This document shows positions 1 to 7,212 of a stretch of DNA of 10,041 bases, in pieces; positions within the stretch are counted from its first letter, which is position 1; every line of letters starts with the position of its first letter. Location of the stretch: positions 1 through 10,041 of the forward strand of contig JABHHG010000042.1 of assembly GCA_018671635.1 (NCBI GenBank). The letters are read 5' to 3'. This stretch comes from Fidelibacterota bacterium (GTDB lineage Bacteria > Fidelibacterota > Marinisomatia > SCGC-AAA003-L08 > D37C17). The notes beneath the pieces were generated by a model, which was given only the letters and a program-made list of their open reading frames with translations, made no database searches and was not told the origin of the DNA. The translations under genes were made by a program, and so were the position numbers.

Positions 1-89
1 TCAAGAATGGGGGTGCGGGAAATACACAATCCCCTACCCCCCACGAATTAAGGGATAGGTTGGCCTCATTTAGTTGAGTTTAAAATTTC

Positions 90-201
90 AGTGCCCATAT
101 AGTGCCCTTTTTGTATAAATTAGATTCAGGAGGGTTGCTTTATCTTATCAATTGTATGATTCCAGTGCCCGAACTAAATTTCCAGTGCCTGTGGAGTGCC
201 T
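90..201. repeat. Five AGTGCC(C/T) heptamers beside tRNA-Sec
   Basis: Seen: the heptamer AGTGCCC occurs at 90-96, 101-107 and 164-170, and AGTGCCT at 184-190 and 195-201, all in the same orientation. Two pairs are spaced exactly 11 nt start to start (90/101 and 184/195), and 164 to 184 is 20 nt, close to one and two helical turns. No open frame of note covers this stretch. Phased short direct repeats are what arm-type binding sites of tyrosine integrases look like, and tRNA-Sec genes are known integration targets in enterobacteria. Inferred: the remains or the edge of an integrated element. They could also be operator sites of an unseen gene left of the window. Confidence 0.45.
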
Positions 202-252
202 GAAAATCTCATTTCAAGGCTGATTATTGACAACTTATAACTGCATTAAGGT

Positions 253-283
253 AAGCAAAAAACCCCGCTTTTAAACGGGGTTT
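253..283 (-). terminator. Rho-independent terminator after tRNA-Sec
   Basis: Read on the minus strand, an 8-bp stem (AAACCCCG paired with CGGGGTTT, arms 276-283 and 260-267) with an 8-nt loop runs into a T-rich tail (TTTTTTGCTT). It lies 11 nt beyond the CCA end of the tRNA-Sec gene and ends the minus-strand gene train. The stem is GC-rich in an AT-rich setting. Confidence 0.85.
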
Positions 284-294
284 CTCTTCTTAAT

Positions 295-389
295 TGGCGG
301 AAACGCGTGGGAGTCGAACCCACCAATGACATTACTGCCATTCACCAGCTTTGAAGGCTGAGGTGCCCACCGGGGACACATTCGCTTCC
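295..389 (-). tRNA. selC: Selenocysteine tRNA (anticodon UCA)
   Basis: This 95-nt gene has the same length as E. coli selC. Seen on the minus strand: 5' end GGAAGCG, a 6-bp D stem (GTGTCC/GGGCAC) with a short CCGGT loop, an anticodon arm TCAGC-CTTCAAA-GCTGG with TCA at 354-352, a long variable arm with a 7-bp stem (AATGGCA/TGTCATT) and GTAA loop, a T arm GTGGG-TTCGACT-CCCAC, and an encoded 3' GCCA. The long acceptor-T axis, six-pair D stem, large variable arm and UCA anticodon are diagnostic of tRNA-Sec. It is charged with serine, converted to Sec and delivered by SelB to UGA codons. The eighth acceptor pair would be A·G rather than Watson-Crick. It starts 3 nt after the stop codon of the SPOR gene, so it is either processed from that operon mRNA or uses a promoter inside that gene. 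Confidence 0.95.
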
Positions 390-392
390 TAA

Positions 393-1289
393 TTATTTAT
401 TGGAAATTACAATATTATCAACACCCAAAGTGGACATCAATTCTTGCCCTGCAACTTTCGCCATCATTCTATCAGAATAATAACCAATTTTAACCACATA
501 AAGCGTTCGACTATTAGACTCTTTTAATTCTACACGAGCTGAGAATCCTGCCGCATTCAATTGACTAGATTGATGATCTGCATTAGCCTCTTCACCGTAT
601 GCACCTACTTGCAGTGAGAACGGCTGTTTTACCTCCTCCTTATTAGATGGGAAACTGGGCATGGGTAATTCTAATTCATCGGGTACGGGACTTGATAATG
701 TCTCTACAATTTTATTTAAGATTCCCTCACCTTTAGCGGTATTCTCTTCAACCACCTCAACGGGTTCTTCCTCAGTAGGTGTAATTTCTAACTCATTCAA
801 TAATTGAGATAACTTCGTATCCACATCCATCTTAGGGAATTGCTTCTTAAACACTTTTGAATAATAGAAAGCAGTGTCTTTACTACCAGAAATAATAAGG
901 GCATTCAAAAATAGTTTTACCGCACGATCAATATGTTCAGAACGGGCATAATATCGGGCCATTCTTTTGGTCCATTCAGAGGATTTAATATATAATCCCG
1001 CCGCATAATAATACTCAGCAATTTTCATAACTGCATCATCTGAATATTCTGAATTGGGATGATGCTTATAAAGTTGTTGATATTGTTCTCTGGCCGTATC
1101 TCCATCTGTTTCTAAGAGGGCTGCCAAATACATAACGCCTGGGTGATTGGGGAAATCTCGTTCCAATGCAGGCAATGCCGACAAGGCATCTTCAGTTTTA
1201 CCCAACTGAATATTTTCAATTAACTGCTCAATACCTTCTTGCGCAAAGAGGTTACAAACCAGCAATAATATGATCAAAATTCTCATCAT
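393..1289 (-). CDS. Exported TPR-like protein with C-terminal SPOR domain
   Basis: The 298-residue product opens with a short hydrophobic signal sequence (about 1-17, ending LFAQ), so it is probably exported. A cysteine at residue 12 lies in the hydrophobic core, but LLVC is a poor lipobox. Residues about 20-160 are helical and resemble tetratricopeptide repeats of the BamD/YbgF type (AREQYQQLYKHHPNSEYSDD and following). An acidic Pro/Glu-rich linker (about 165-220) leads to a SPOR domain (about 223-298, beginning FSLQVGAYGE). SPOR domains bind glycan strands stripped of stem peptides, typically at division sites. The first ATG (1289) overlaps the stop of the upstream lapB-like gene as ATGA, which supports this start over the adjacent ATG at 1286. 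Its stop is 3 nt from tRNA-Sec. Likely role: peptidoglycan-associated envelope protein; exact function unknown. Confidence 0.85.
   Translation of the reverse strand: MMRILIILLLVCNLFAQEGIEQLIENIQLGKTEDALSALPALERDFPNHPGVMYLAALLETDGDTAREQYQQLYKHHPNSEYSDDAVMKIAEYYYAAGLYIKSSEWTKRMARYYARSEHIDRAVKLFLNALIISGSKDTAFYYSKVFKKQFPKMDVDTKLSQLLNELEITPTEEEPVEVVEENTAKGEGILNKIVETLSSPVPDELELPMPSFPSNKEEVKQPFSLQVGAYGEEANADHQSSQLNAAGFSARVELKESNSRTLYVVKIGYYSDRMMAKVAGQELMSTLGVDNIVISNK
412..440 (-). promoter_or_regulatory. Candidate promoter for tRNA-Sec inside the SPOR gene
   Basis: On the minus strand TTGATG (440-435), a 17-nt spacer and TAATAT (417-412) resemble a sigma-70 promoter; an overlapping GATAAT (419-414) is a closer -10 but gives a 15-nt spacer. 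Transcription would begin about 15 nt before the tRNA 5' end. The sequence lies within the last codons of the SPOR gene and the region is AT-rich, so chance matches are likely. This is inference only. Confidence 0.25.
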
Positions 1290-2518
1290 TCGGGTACATC
1301 ATCTCCACTGGCTTCATATAGCCACAATACTTCAGAATCTCGAGAGGTATTCTTATATCGCTGAAACTGTTTATCCGTAACCAAAAAGTGAATAATTTCA
1401 TCCAGTTCACGCGTCATATCAGAACCGCCACTTTGGGCCCGAGTCTGAAGCTTCAATTTAATCAATCTTACCAATAAAGATGTATTCTCTTTTTCTAATG
1501 CGGAATCAATAAATTCTAATGCCTCAGAATTTTCACCACGTTGTGCATAAATATCAGCCAATGAGGCAATCACTTCAATATTATTTGAATCATTTTGCAA
1601 TATAGTTTTGAGAATACTTTCCATTTCAGGATATCGGTCTAATGCAAAAAGTGCATCTTTTAGGAGATGAATCACCATCCACGCTTGTTGAGGTCGAGAT
1701 TCACAATAACGAATCCACATGGGAATTGCCTTACCCAACAACTGTTTGGCTTCATCTAAATTGGTTTGATAAAGGGGTGAATGCTCAGAGCCAACATAAC
1801 TTTCGTCAGCCTTCACCGCCTTTTGATAGGCCCCTTCACTCTCTTGGCTGTAAGACTTTCCAATAAAATAATAGGCCGCTGAGGCATCACTATCAATATT
1901 GAGTGCTTCTTCATAAATTGATCGTGCCTGAATAAAACCACTATTCTTGGCAAATACACGGCCTTCTTGTATTTTAAATAATGCCAATTTACGGATGTCA
2001 GGTTTTTGAGTTACCTTTTGAAGCATTTCTAAATAATTACCGGCTTGAGACCAATCATTCATCTCTCTAAAATATTTTACCAAATGGGTTAACGCCCACT
2101 CACTGGATTTATCAATTTTTAAAATATTCCGAGATTGCTCAACAGCATTTTCTAAATTGCTTCGTTTATAATGATCTAATGACAGATTCTTGTATAACTC
2201 CACCTGTTCATAATGAGTTAGCCCCTTACGAAGGTTGAGTCCACGATGAATTTTCAAGGCTTGCTCAGGATTCCCGCCTTCACGAACCACTTGACCTAAC
2301 CGAAGGTATGCATTAATATTATTGGTATCTTTCTCAATAATAGATTTAAAATTCTGATACGCGCCTCGACGATTACCATTAATAATCATGTCCAAACCTT
2401 CAGAGTATAATTCTTTAATATTAGACCGATGCTTTCGCGGTTTGTAGTTGAGCACATAGACAATGACCACGCCAGCAGCGATGGCTAAAAGAAGTAATGT
2501 GATTATCATATTACTCAT
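1286..2518 (-). CDS. lapB: LapB-like membrane-anchored TPR protein without rubredoxin domain
   Basis: The 410-residue protein has one N-terminal membrane segment (about 4-24, IITLLLLAIAAGVVIVYVL), a basic stretch, then TPR helices through about residue 350. The first repeats follow E. coli LapB (YciM) closely in pattern: a GL..ii.G motif, AYLRLGQVVREGGNPEQALK followed by IHRGL, then LTHYEQ. In E. coli LapB sits at the inner membrane, controls FtsH-dependent turnover of LpxC and helps LPS assembly. The LapA-family gene lies directly upstream with an ATGA overlap, as in the enterobacterial lapAB pair, which supports the assignment. Odd: E. coli LapB ends in a rubredoxin-like four-cysteine metal domain. 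Here the C-terminus has no CxxC and the protein holds a single cysteine (about residue 272), so that domain is absent. A generic TPR scaffold is the alternative. Confidence 0.75.
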   Translation of the reverse strand: MSNMIITLLLLAIAAGVVIVYVLNYKPRKHRSNIKELYSEGLDMIINGNRRGAYQNFKSIIEKDTNNINAYLRLGQVVREGGNPEQALKIHRGLNLRKGLTHYEQVELYKNLSLDHYKRSNLENAVEQSRNILKIDKSSEWALTHLVKYFREMNDWSQAGNYLEMLQKVTQKPDIRKLALFKIQEGRVFAKNSGFIQARSIYEEALNIDSDASAAYYFIGKSYSQESEGAYQKAVKADESYVGSEHSPLYQTNLDEAKQLLGKAIPMWIRYCESRPQQAWMVIHLLKDALFALDRYPEMESILKTILQNDSNNIEVIASLADIYAQRGENSEALEFIDSALEKENTSLLVRLIKLKLQTRAQSGGSDMTRELDEIIHFLVTDKQFQRYKNTSRDSEVLWLYEASGDDVPE

Positions 2519-2883
2519 TCTTCAATAAGCTCACTTTTAGTGTCATCAGAAAGAATAATGTCATCATCGATGGCTTGATTGCGCAAACTATCTAACTCCA
2601 CTTGTAAACGACGAAGTTTTGAGCGTATTGAAATCACTTCACTCTTTTGAGAAATTATTTGGAAAAGTGCTAAGAAAAATCCAATAAGCACGCCAGCGGT
2701 GAGCGTTCCCACCAATACCATCCACACATTGAAACCATCGGCATATTCGGGATAACTGACCAAATAAGGTACCTTTATGGAAATTGGTTGACCATCAACC
2801 GTATTCAAATTATTCAATTCTACTAAGAAGATAAGACTTCCAATTAGAATGAGTATAAATACTAAATATTTAAGCAGCTTCAT
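2515..2883 (-). CDS. lapA: LapA-domain (DUF1049-type) inner-membrane protein
   Basis: The 122-residue protein has two hydrophobic segments (about 5-24 and 52-77), separated by a polar loop. A cytoplasmic helical tail with coiled-coil character follows (about 80-106, SEVISIRSKLRRLQVELDSL) and then an acidic end. This is the LapA layout: two membrane helices, then a charged coil, in about 100-120 residues. LapA partners LapB in LPS assembly in E. coli. The start ATG (2883) lies inside the end of miaB (14-nt overlap) and is preceded by GAGGA with an 8-nt spacer, a good ribosome binding site. The stop overlaps the next start as ATGA, so translational coupling with lapB is likely. The assignment rests on topology and neighbourhood more than on residue identity. 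Confidence 0.75.
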   Translation of the reverse strand: MKLLKYLVFILILIGSLIFLVELNNLNTVDGQPISIKVPYLVSYPEYADGFNVWMVLVGTLTAGVLIGFFLALFQIISQKSEVISIRSKLRRLQVELDSLRNQAIDDDIILSDDTKSELIEE

Positions 2884-4204
2884 GAATTAGTTCCTCAGTA
2901 TGGATGCGTGAGCCAAATAGAGTTATACCCTTTGCATCTTCAATTTTTACATTTACAATATCTTTAATTTGTTCATCAGTCTTATCAAAGACTACCCACA
3001 TATTACCATCGGTGCGTCCTGCCCATTGCGAGTCAGACTTTTTACTTACCTTTTCAACCATGACGGAAAGCGTATTACCCACATGTCTCAAGTTTGCTGA
3101 TAATGTATTTTTGCGCTGTAAGACAATAAGTCGTTCTAATCGATTCTGTTTATCATCCTCAGAAATTTGGTCGGTATATTCTGCTGCCTTTGTTCCGGGG
3201 CGTGATGAATACTTGAACATGAATGATGAATCAAAATGGACTTTCTTCACCACATCTAATGTTTCTAAAAACTCATCTTCTGTTTCACCCGGAAAGCCCA
3301 CAATAATATCAGTAGAAATTGAACAATTTGGCATATACTCATAAATTTTATCCACTAAGTCTAAAAATTCTTGTTGAGTATAAGTACGGTTCATCCGTTT
3401 TAAAATTCGGTCTGAGCCCGCTTGCAGTGGTAAATGGATATAATTACAAATATTGGAATGGTCACGCATCACTTCTAACAATGCATCATCAATATCTTGT
3501 GGATGTGGTGATGTATATCGAATCCGTTTCACGCCTTCAACTTTTGCTACTGCTTTCAATAATTCAGGGAATTCCCCATCTGGTGTTCGGTATGAATTTA
3601 CATTTTGGCCCAATAGCGTAATCTCTACAAAACCTTGCGATACGGCATTAATGGTTTCATCCACCACCGATTGAATCGACCGACTTCGTTCACGTCCACG
3701 GGTAAAGGGTACAATACAAAAAGTACAAAATTTGTCACAACCCCGCATAATGGATATCCACGCATTCACACCGTCATGACGAGATGGAAATAAATCATCA
3801 TACACTTCAAATTTTGAGAGGCGAGTGTCTACAAAATTGTCCATCTCACCTTGTCGTGCCTTAATAATTTCAGGGATTCGTCGATAAGAATCGGGGCCTA
3901 AAATCACATCTACATACGGACGTGACTCTAAGATATCATCTTTCAAATTTTGCGCCATACATCCCAACACACCCAAAATCATATTGGGCTTAGTCCGTTT
4001 TAGAACATGCAAATTATCAAGACGGTTATGGACTGTCTCTTCAGCCTTTTCACGAATGGCACAGGTATTCAGAAAAACTGCATCGGCTTCAGACATATCT
4101 TGGGTGAGGGTATAGTCGCACTCCTCAAGCAAACTTCCCACCAATTCAGAATCATACACATTCATTTGGCAGCCGTAGGTTTCTATATAATATTTCTTAT
4201 TCAT
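2870..4204 (-). CDS. miaB: tRNA-2-methylthio-N6-dimethylallyladenosine synthase MiaB
   Basis: This radical-SAM methylthiotransferase adds a methylthio group to i6A37 of tRNAs that read UNN codons. Seen, numbered from the ATG: the N-terminal domain has the three cysteines of the second iron-sulfur cluster (C12 in YGCQMN, C48 in NTCAIREKAE, C82 in GVLGCMAQ). The radical-SAM motif is RGCDKFCTFC, with C156, C160 and C163. The C-terminal 60 or so residues are a TRAM domain. The length of 444 residues is normal for MiaB. NTCAIREKAE and FTRGRERSR favour MiaB over RimO or MtaB. An in-frame TTG two codons upstream (4210) would add Met-Asn; I chose ATG 4204 because the conserved region starts directly after it. 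No strong Shine-Dalgarno is visible. The gene starts 21 nt after the M23 stop and overlaps lapA by 14 nt. Confidence 0.97.
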   Translation of the reverse strand: MNKKYYIETYGCQMNVYDSELVGSLLEECDYTLTQDMSEADAVFLNTCAIREKAEETVHNRLDNLHVLKRTKPNMILGVLGCMAQNLKDDILESRPYVDVILGPDSYRRIPEIIKARQGEMDNFVDTRLSKFEVYDDLFPSRHDGVNAWISIMRGCDKFCTFCIVPFTRGRERSRSIQSVVDETINAVSQGFVEITLLGQNVNSYRTPDGEFPELLKAVAKVEGVKRIRYTSPHPQDIDDALLEVMRDHSNICNYIHLPLQAGSDRILKRMNRTYTQQEFLDLVDKIYEYMPNCSISTDIIVGFPGETEDEFLETLDVVKKVHFDSSFMFKYSSRPGTKAAEYTDQISEDDKQNRLERLIVLQRKNTLSANLRHVGNTLSVMVEKVSKKSDSQWAGRTDGNMWVVFDKTDEQIKDIVNVKIEDAKGITLFGSRIHTEELIHEAA

Positions 4205-4225
4205 ATTCAATTTGTGGGAGTATGA

Positions 4226-5161
4226 TTACTTTAGGGTAGAAATGTCAAAGTAAAAATCTTTTGGGTCTTTACTATGTCTATTGTGTTGAATTTCATAATG
4301 CAAATGGGGTGCGGTTGAACGGCCGGTATTTCCCACTTCACCAATTTTTTGGCCTCTAATCACCTTTTCGCCCGCTTTCACTTTCCGTTTAGAGAGATGT
4401 CCAAAAATAGTTCGATAACCACTACCATGATCAATTTCTATATAATTTCCAAAAGTGCTATAGTATTTAGATATGCGAACGCGACCATCTGCAGTGGCAT
4501 ATACGGGTGTCCCCGTTCGTGCTGAAAAATCATGGCCATCATGGAATTTAAATTTACGAGTAAATGGATCACGTCGGTGACCATATCGAGATGATAATTT
4601 TCCTTCACCATCATTTAATGGATGAATCGCCGGGAAATGCCGAATTTTGTCCACATTTTTCTCAGCAGTTTCGTAAATCTCATTATAACTAAGGGATTCT
4701 AAATTTAGCAATCGATTAACCATATTCATCTGCTTACTCAACTGGGGCAAATCAAAATCATCAAGGGGTAAGAGATATTCTAAATTTTCTGAATGGTCTT
4801 TATTACTTTTACCGCCCACACCTAATTTGCGAACATCTTTATGAATTGGTGGTAATTTCACCAGTTTTCTCAGAAGGTCATCTTGCTCCTTGATAAGTTC
4901 TAATTGTTCAAGGAGGTCATCCATTCGTTCTTGATTTTGATTTATCTTCTCAACCAGCTTTTCATTATTTGCACGATGTTTTTGAATTTCACGTGAACCT
5001 GCCCATTGAACAAATTGGTCAGAAAATACAAAAAACAAGGATGAGGTAAACCCAATTACTGCTGCAAAAATGAGCGCAATGTGAAAAGGGGATAAATTGA
5101 CCTGTTTCAGGTCAAACTTTCCCTCTTTGATAAAGATAATTTTATAGCCGTTTTTTAACAA
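4226..5161 (-). CDS. Membrane-anchored M23 (LytM-type) peptidoglycan endopeptidase
   Basis: The 311-residue protein has a short basic cytoplasmic N-terminus, one membrane segment (about 26-47), a coiled coil (about 52-105) and a C-terminal M23 domain (about 190-311). Metal ligands and catalytic residues are all present: H207 and D211 in FHDGHDFSA, H255 in FGHLS, and the HLH at 286-288 (H288 the ligand). The domain therefore looks catalytically competent rather than a degenerate EnvC/NlpD-type activator. It should act in the periplasm, cutting peptidoglycan cross-links. The start is a TTG: upstream there is an in-frame stop (TGA at 5176-5174) with no ATG between, and the next Met is about 80 residues in, which would lose the membrane anchor. 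It lies upstream of miaB and 90 nt after the small helical gene. The specific substrate bond is not readable from sequence. Confidence 0.9.
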   Translation of the reverse strand: MLKNGYKIIFIKEGKFDLKQVNLSPFHIALIFAAVIGFTSSLFFVFSDQFVQWAGSREIQKHRANNEKLVEKINQNQERMDDLLEQLELIKEQDDLLRKLVKLPPIHKDVRKLGVGGKSNKDHSENLEYLLPLDDFDLPQLSKQMNMVNRLLNLESLSYNEIYETAEKNVDKIRHFPAIHPLNDGEGKLSSRYGHRRDPFTRKFKFHDGHDFSARTGTPVYATADGRVRISKYYSTFGNYIEIDHGSGYRTIFGHLSKRKVKAGEKVIRGQKIGEVGNTGRSTAPHLHYEIQHNRHSKDPKDFYFDISTLK

Positions 5162-5192
5162 ATTTGAATATTCTCAGATGTACTTAGTGGAA

Positions 5193-5221
5193 AATTTAGG
5201 TCGAATGCATTCTTTTTTCAA
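5193..5221 (-). promoter_or_regulatory. Candidate promoter with palindromic spacer upstream of the M23 gene
   Basis: On the minus strand TTGAAA (5221-5216), a 17-nt spacer and TAAATT (5198-5193) fit a sigma-70 promoter (five and four of six consensus bases). The spacer contains a perfect 10-bp palindrome, GAATGCATTC (5212-5203), a position where a repressor dimer could block polymerase. Initiation near 5186 would give a leader of about 25 nt to the TTG start. This gap is the only one above 25 nt in the minus-strand gene train, which fits an internal promoter. Chance matches in AT-rich DNA remain possible. Confidence 0.35.
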
Positions 5222-5251
5222 AAGGGATTCACGACATGAAATGCAGCAAAT

Positions 5252-5632
5252 TTAGGATAGTGGGTTTTCAAGCAGTTTCTGAGCGCTTTCATCATCATTT
5301 TCTTTACCATCAGAAGATGTCTTATCTTTAACTCTCTCAGAGATATATTGGCGCTGATTTTCAATTTTATCTAAGAGGCGAATGTATTGATCATCATGAG
5401 AAAAATCCATCACCCCACCATCACGATTTTTAAGCGCCACGTAACAACCTAATTCAATATATAATTGTTTTAGATCCCATTTCAATTTTTCAATTTCAAT
5501 TTGAATTTTACCCTTTACCGCATATTCTTCACCCTTATTCACAGCTTTCTTGAAAAATGATCCCACTTTCTGAGATGCAGTATCTGTGATTCCATTTAAC
5601 TGTTTTAGTGTTTGTTCAAATATATCTGTCAT
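5252..5632 (-). CDS. Small helical cytoplasmic protein of unknown function
   Basis: I do not recognise a named family. The 126-residue product has no signal peptide or membrane segment. It is predicted helical, with a heptad-like stretch around residues 38-62 (VKGKIQIEIEKLKWDLKQLY, then IELGCYV) and a second helix (about 81-103). The tail (about 104-126) is charged, low in complexity and probably disordered. The pattern of a KIQIEIEKLKWDLKQ helix followed by an ELGCYV motif recalls the N-terminal helices of small bacterial proteins that carry a C-terminal zinc ribbon, but no CxxC is present; there is one cysteine. The ATG at 5632 lies 2 nt after the serA stop, with GGCGGTG as a possible ribosome binding site in the serA end, so co-translation with serA is likely. 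The function is unknown; gene order places it between serine synthesis and envelope genes. Confidence 0.75.
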   Translation of the reverse strand: MTDIFEQTLKQLNGITDTASQKVGSFFKKAVNKGEEYAVKGKIQIEIEKLKWDLKQLYIELGCYVALKNRDGGVMDFSHDDQYIRLLDKIENQRQYISERVKDKTSSDGKENDDESAQKLLENPLS

Positions 5633-5634
5633 AA

Positions 5635-7212
5635 TTACACCGCCAATTGTTTGATGGTTAAAATTTCATCCATGTTATTCAATGTGCTGAGTACAGAATC
5701 AGATAGCTTTTCATCAATTTTTACCACGGCAAAGGCAGTATCACTATCACTGGTTCGACTCAATAAATATTCAGCAATATTTACGCCAGCATCACCTAAA
5801 ACCATTCCCACACGACCAATTACCCCGGGCACATCTTTATTTTGAATAAGCACCATTACACCTTCTGGGCGAACGTCCACTTCATAACCTTTGATGTCAA
5901 CCAATCGAGAATGATTATCCCCAAATACACTTCCCGCTACTTCGATAGTTCCACTTTGAGTCGTTACATGGGTAACAATTAAATTTGAAAATGACACAGT
6001 ATCCGTATTATAGCTATGGCTAAATGAGATTCCACGATCTTCGGCAATGGCACCTGCGTTTACAAAGTTTAACCGCACATCTGCGGATTCACTCAAAATG
6101 CCTTTAATAAATGAAAGGGCTACCGGCTTTGCATCATCAATATTACCAAAGCATTCTACCGATACAGATTTAACCGGATCATCACAGAGTTGGAACTGAA
6201 TTTTGCCCAACACTTCTGCCAACTCAAGTAATGGCGTTAATGCTTTCAATTTTGACATATCTGAAATTGGCATGTTAATTGGATTTGATAATTTTTCTTC
6301 TTTCAGAAAATCACGAACTTGTTCGCAAATCCCCAATGACACACCCTCTTTTGCTTCATGTGTGGACGCACCCAAATGTGGAGTAAGTAAAATATTTTTT
6401 GCCGCTACTAATGGATGATCTTCCCCCAGTGGCTCACTTACGAATACATCTAATGCTGCACCAGCAATCACATCATTATTCAGGGCATTGGCAAGATCGG
6501 CTTCGTTAATTATCCCACCCCGTGCCACATTAATAATTCGTGCTGTGGGCTTCATGGTGGCCAAACGTTTTGCATCATATAAATCTCGCGTATTATCTGT
6601 AAGGGGAACATGAACTGAAATGAAATCACTCTCAGCTGTCAACTCATCTATATCTACCACTTTTACTTTTTCGGGATTAAACATCTCCTGATTTACATAA
6701 GGGTCATAACCCAAAATTTTCATTTCGAAACCGTGAGCACGTTTGATGAGCTCACGACCAATTCGACCCAATCCAACCACACCTAAAGTCTTTCCACGCA
6801 ATTCATTTCCTACAAGTGCGTGACGATTCCACTCACCATTCACTAAACCCAAATGGCCCAATTGAATATTACGAGAAAGGGTAGAAATGAGTGCCATAGT
6901 ATGTTCCGCTGCAGAAATGGTATTTCCGTCTGGCATATTCATGACCAATACGCCTTTATTGGTGGCGGCTTTGATGTCAATATTATCCACACCTACTCCC
7001 GCACGACCAATCACTTGTAAATTTTTGGCCAAGTCTAAATGTTCGGCAGTAATGGTGGTGCCCGAGCGAATCACCCAACCATGCACATCCGCTACGGCCT
7101 CATATAATGAGTCGGGAGATAATGCCGGTTCATAGACCAACTCTAATCCCGCATCCGTGATAATTGCCAAGCCTTTGTCAGAAATTGGATCTGTAACTAA
7201 TACCTTATACAT
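5635..7212 (-). CDS. serA: D-3-phosphoglycerate dehydrogenase, long form
   Basis: SerA oxidises 3-phosphoglycerate to 3-phosphohydroxypyruvate with NAD, the first step of serine synthesis in the cytoplasm. The 525 residues match the long type: a substrate-binding domain (about 1-98 and 287-315), the NAD Rossmann domain (about 99-286), an intervening ASB domain (about 316-448) and a C-terminal ACT domain (about 453-525). Seen: the glycine loop G147-L-G149-R-I-G152 followed by the D170 region (LGYDPY), and the catalytic triad R231 (NVARGG), E260 (DVFVSEP) and H279 (LTPHLGAST). The ACT domain begins IQNKDVPGVIGRVG; in other SerA proteins this domain senses serine, so feedback control is plausible. 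The ATG lies within the end of the aminotransferase gene (8-nt overlap), which suggests coupled translation of two consecutive pathway enzymes. Confidence 0.97.
   Translation of the reverse strand: MYKVLVTDPISDKGLAIITDAGLELVYEPALSPDSLYEAVADVHGWVIRSGTTITAEHLDLAKNLQVIGRAGVGVDNIDIKAATNKGVLVMNMPDGNTISAAEHTMALISTLSRNIQLGHLGLVNGEWNRHALVGNELRGKTLGVVGLGRIGRELIKRAHGFEMKILGYDPYVNQEMFNPEKVKVVDIDELTAESDFISVHVPLTDNTRDLYDAKRLATMKPTARIINVARGGIINEADLANALNNDVIAGAALDVFVSEPLGEDHPLVAAKNILLTPHLGASTHEAKEGVSLGICEQVRDFLKEEKLSNPINMPISDMSKLKALTPLLELAEVLGKIQFQLCDDPVKSVSVECFGNIDDAKPVALSFIKGILSESADVRLNFVNAGAIAEDRGISFSHSYNTDTVSFSNLIVTHVTTQSGTIEVAGSVFGDNHSRLVDIKGYEVDVRPEGVMVLIQNKDVPGVIGRVGMVLGDAGVNIAEYLLSRTSDSDTAFAVVKIDEKLSDSVLSTLNNMDEILTIKQLAV

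Noticed and set aside
3..77. Plus-strand open frame entering from the left edge (25 codons)
   Set aside because: Too short and compositionally plain; the other two plus frames also stop by 58 and nothing identifies a protein end.
2904..3674. Plus-strand frames opposite miaB (2904-3344, 3319-3621, 3453-3674)
   Set aside because: They overlap a clearly conserved miaB on the other strand, and their products have no recognisable domain.
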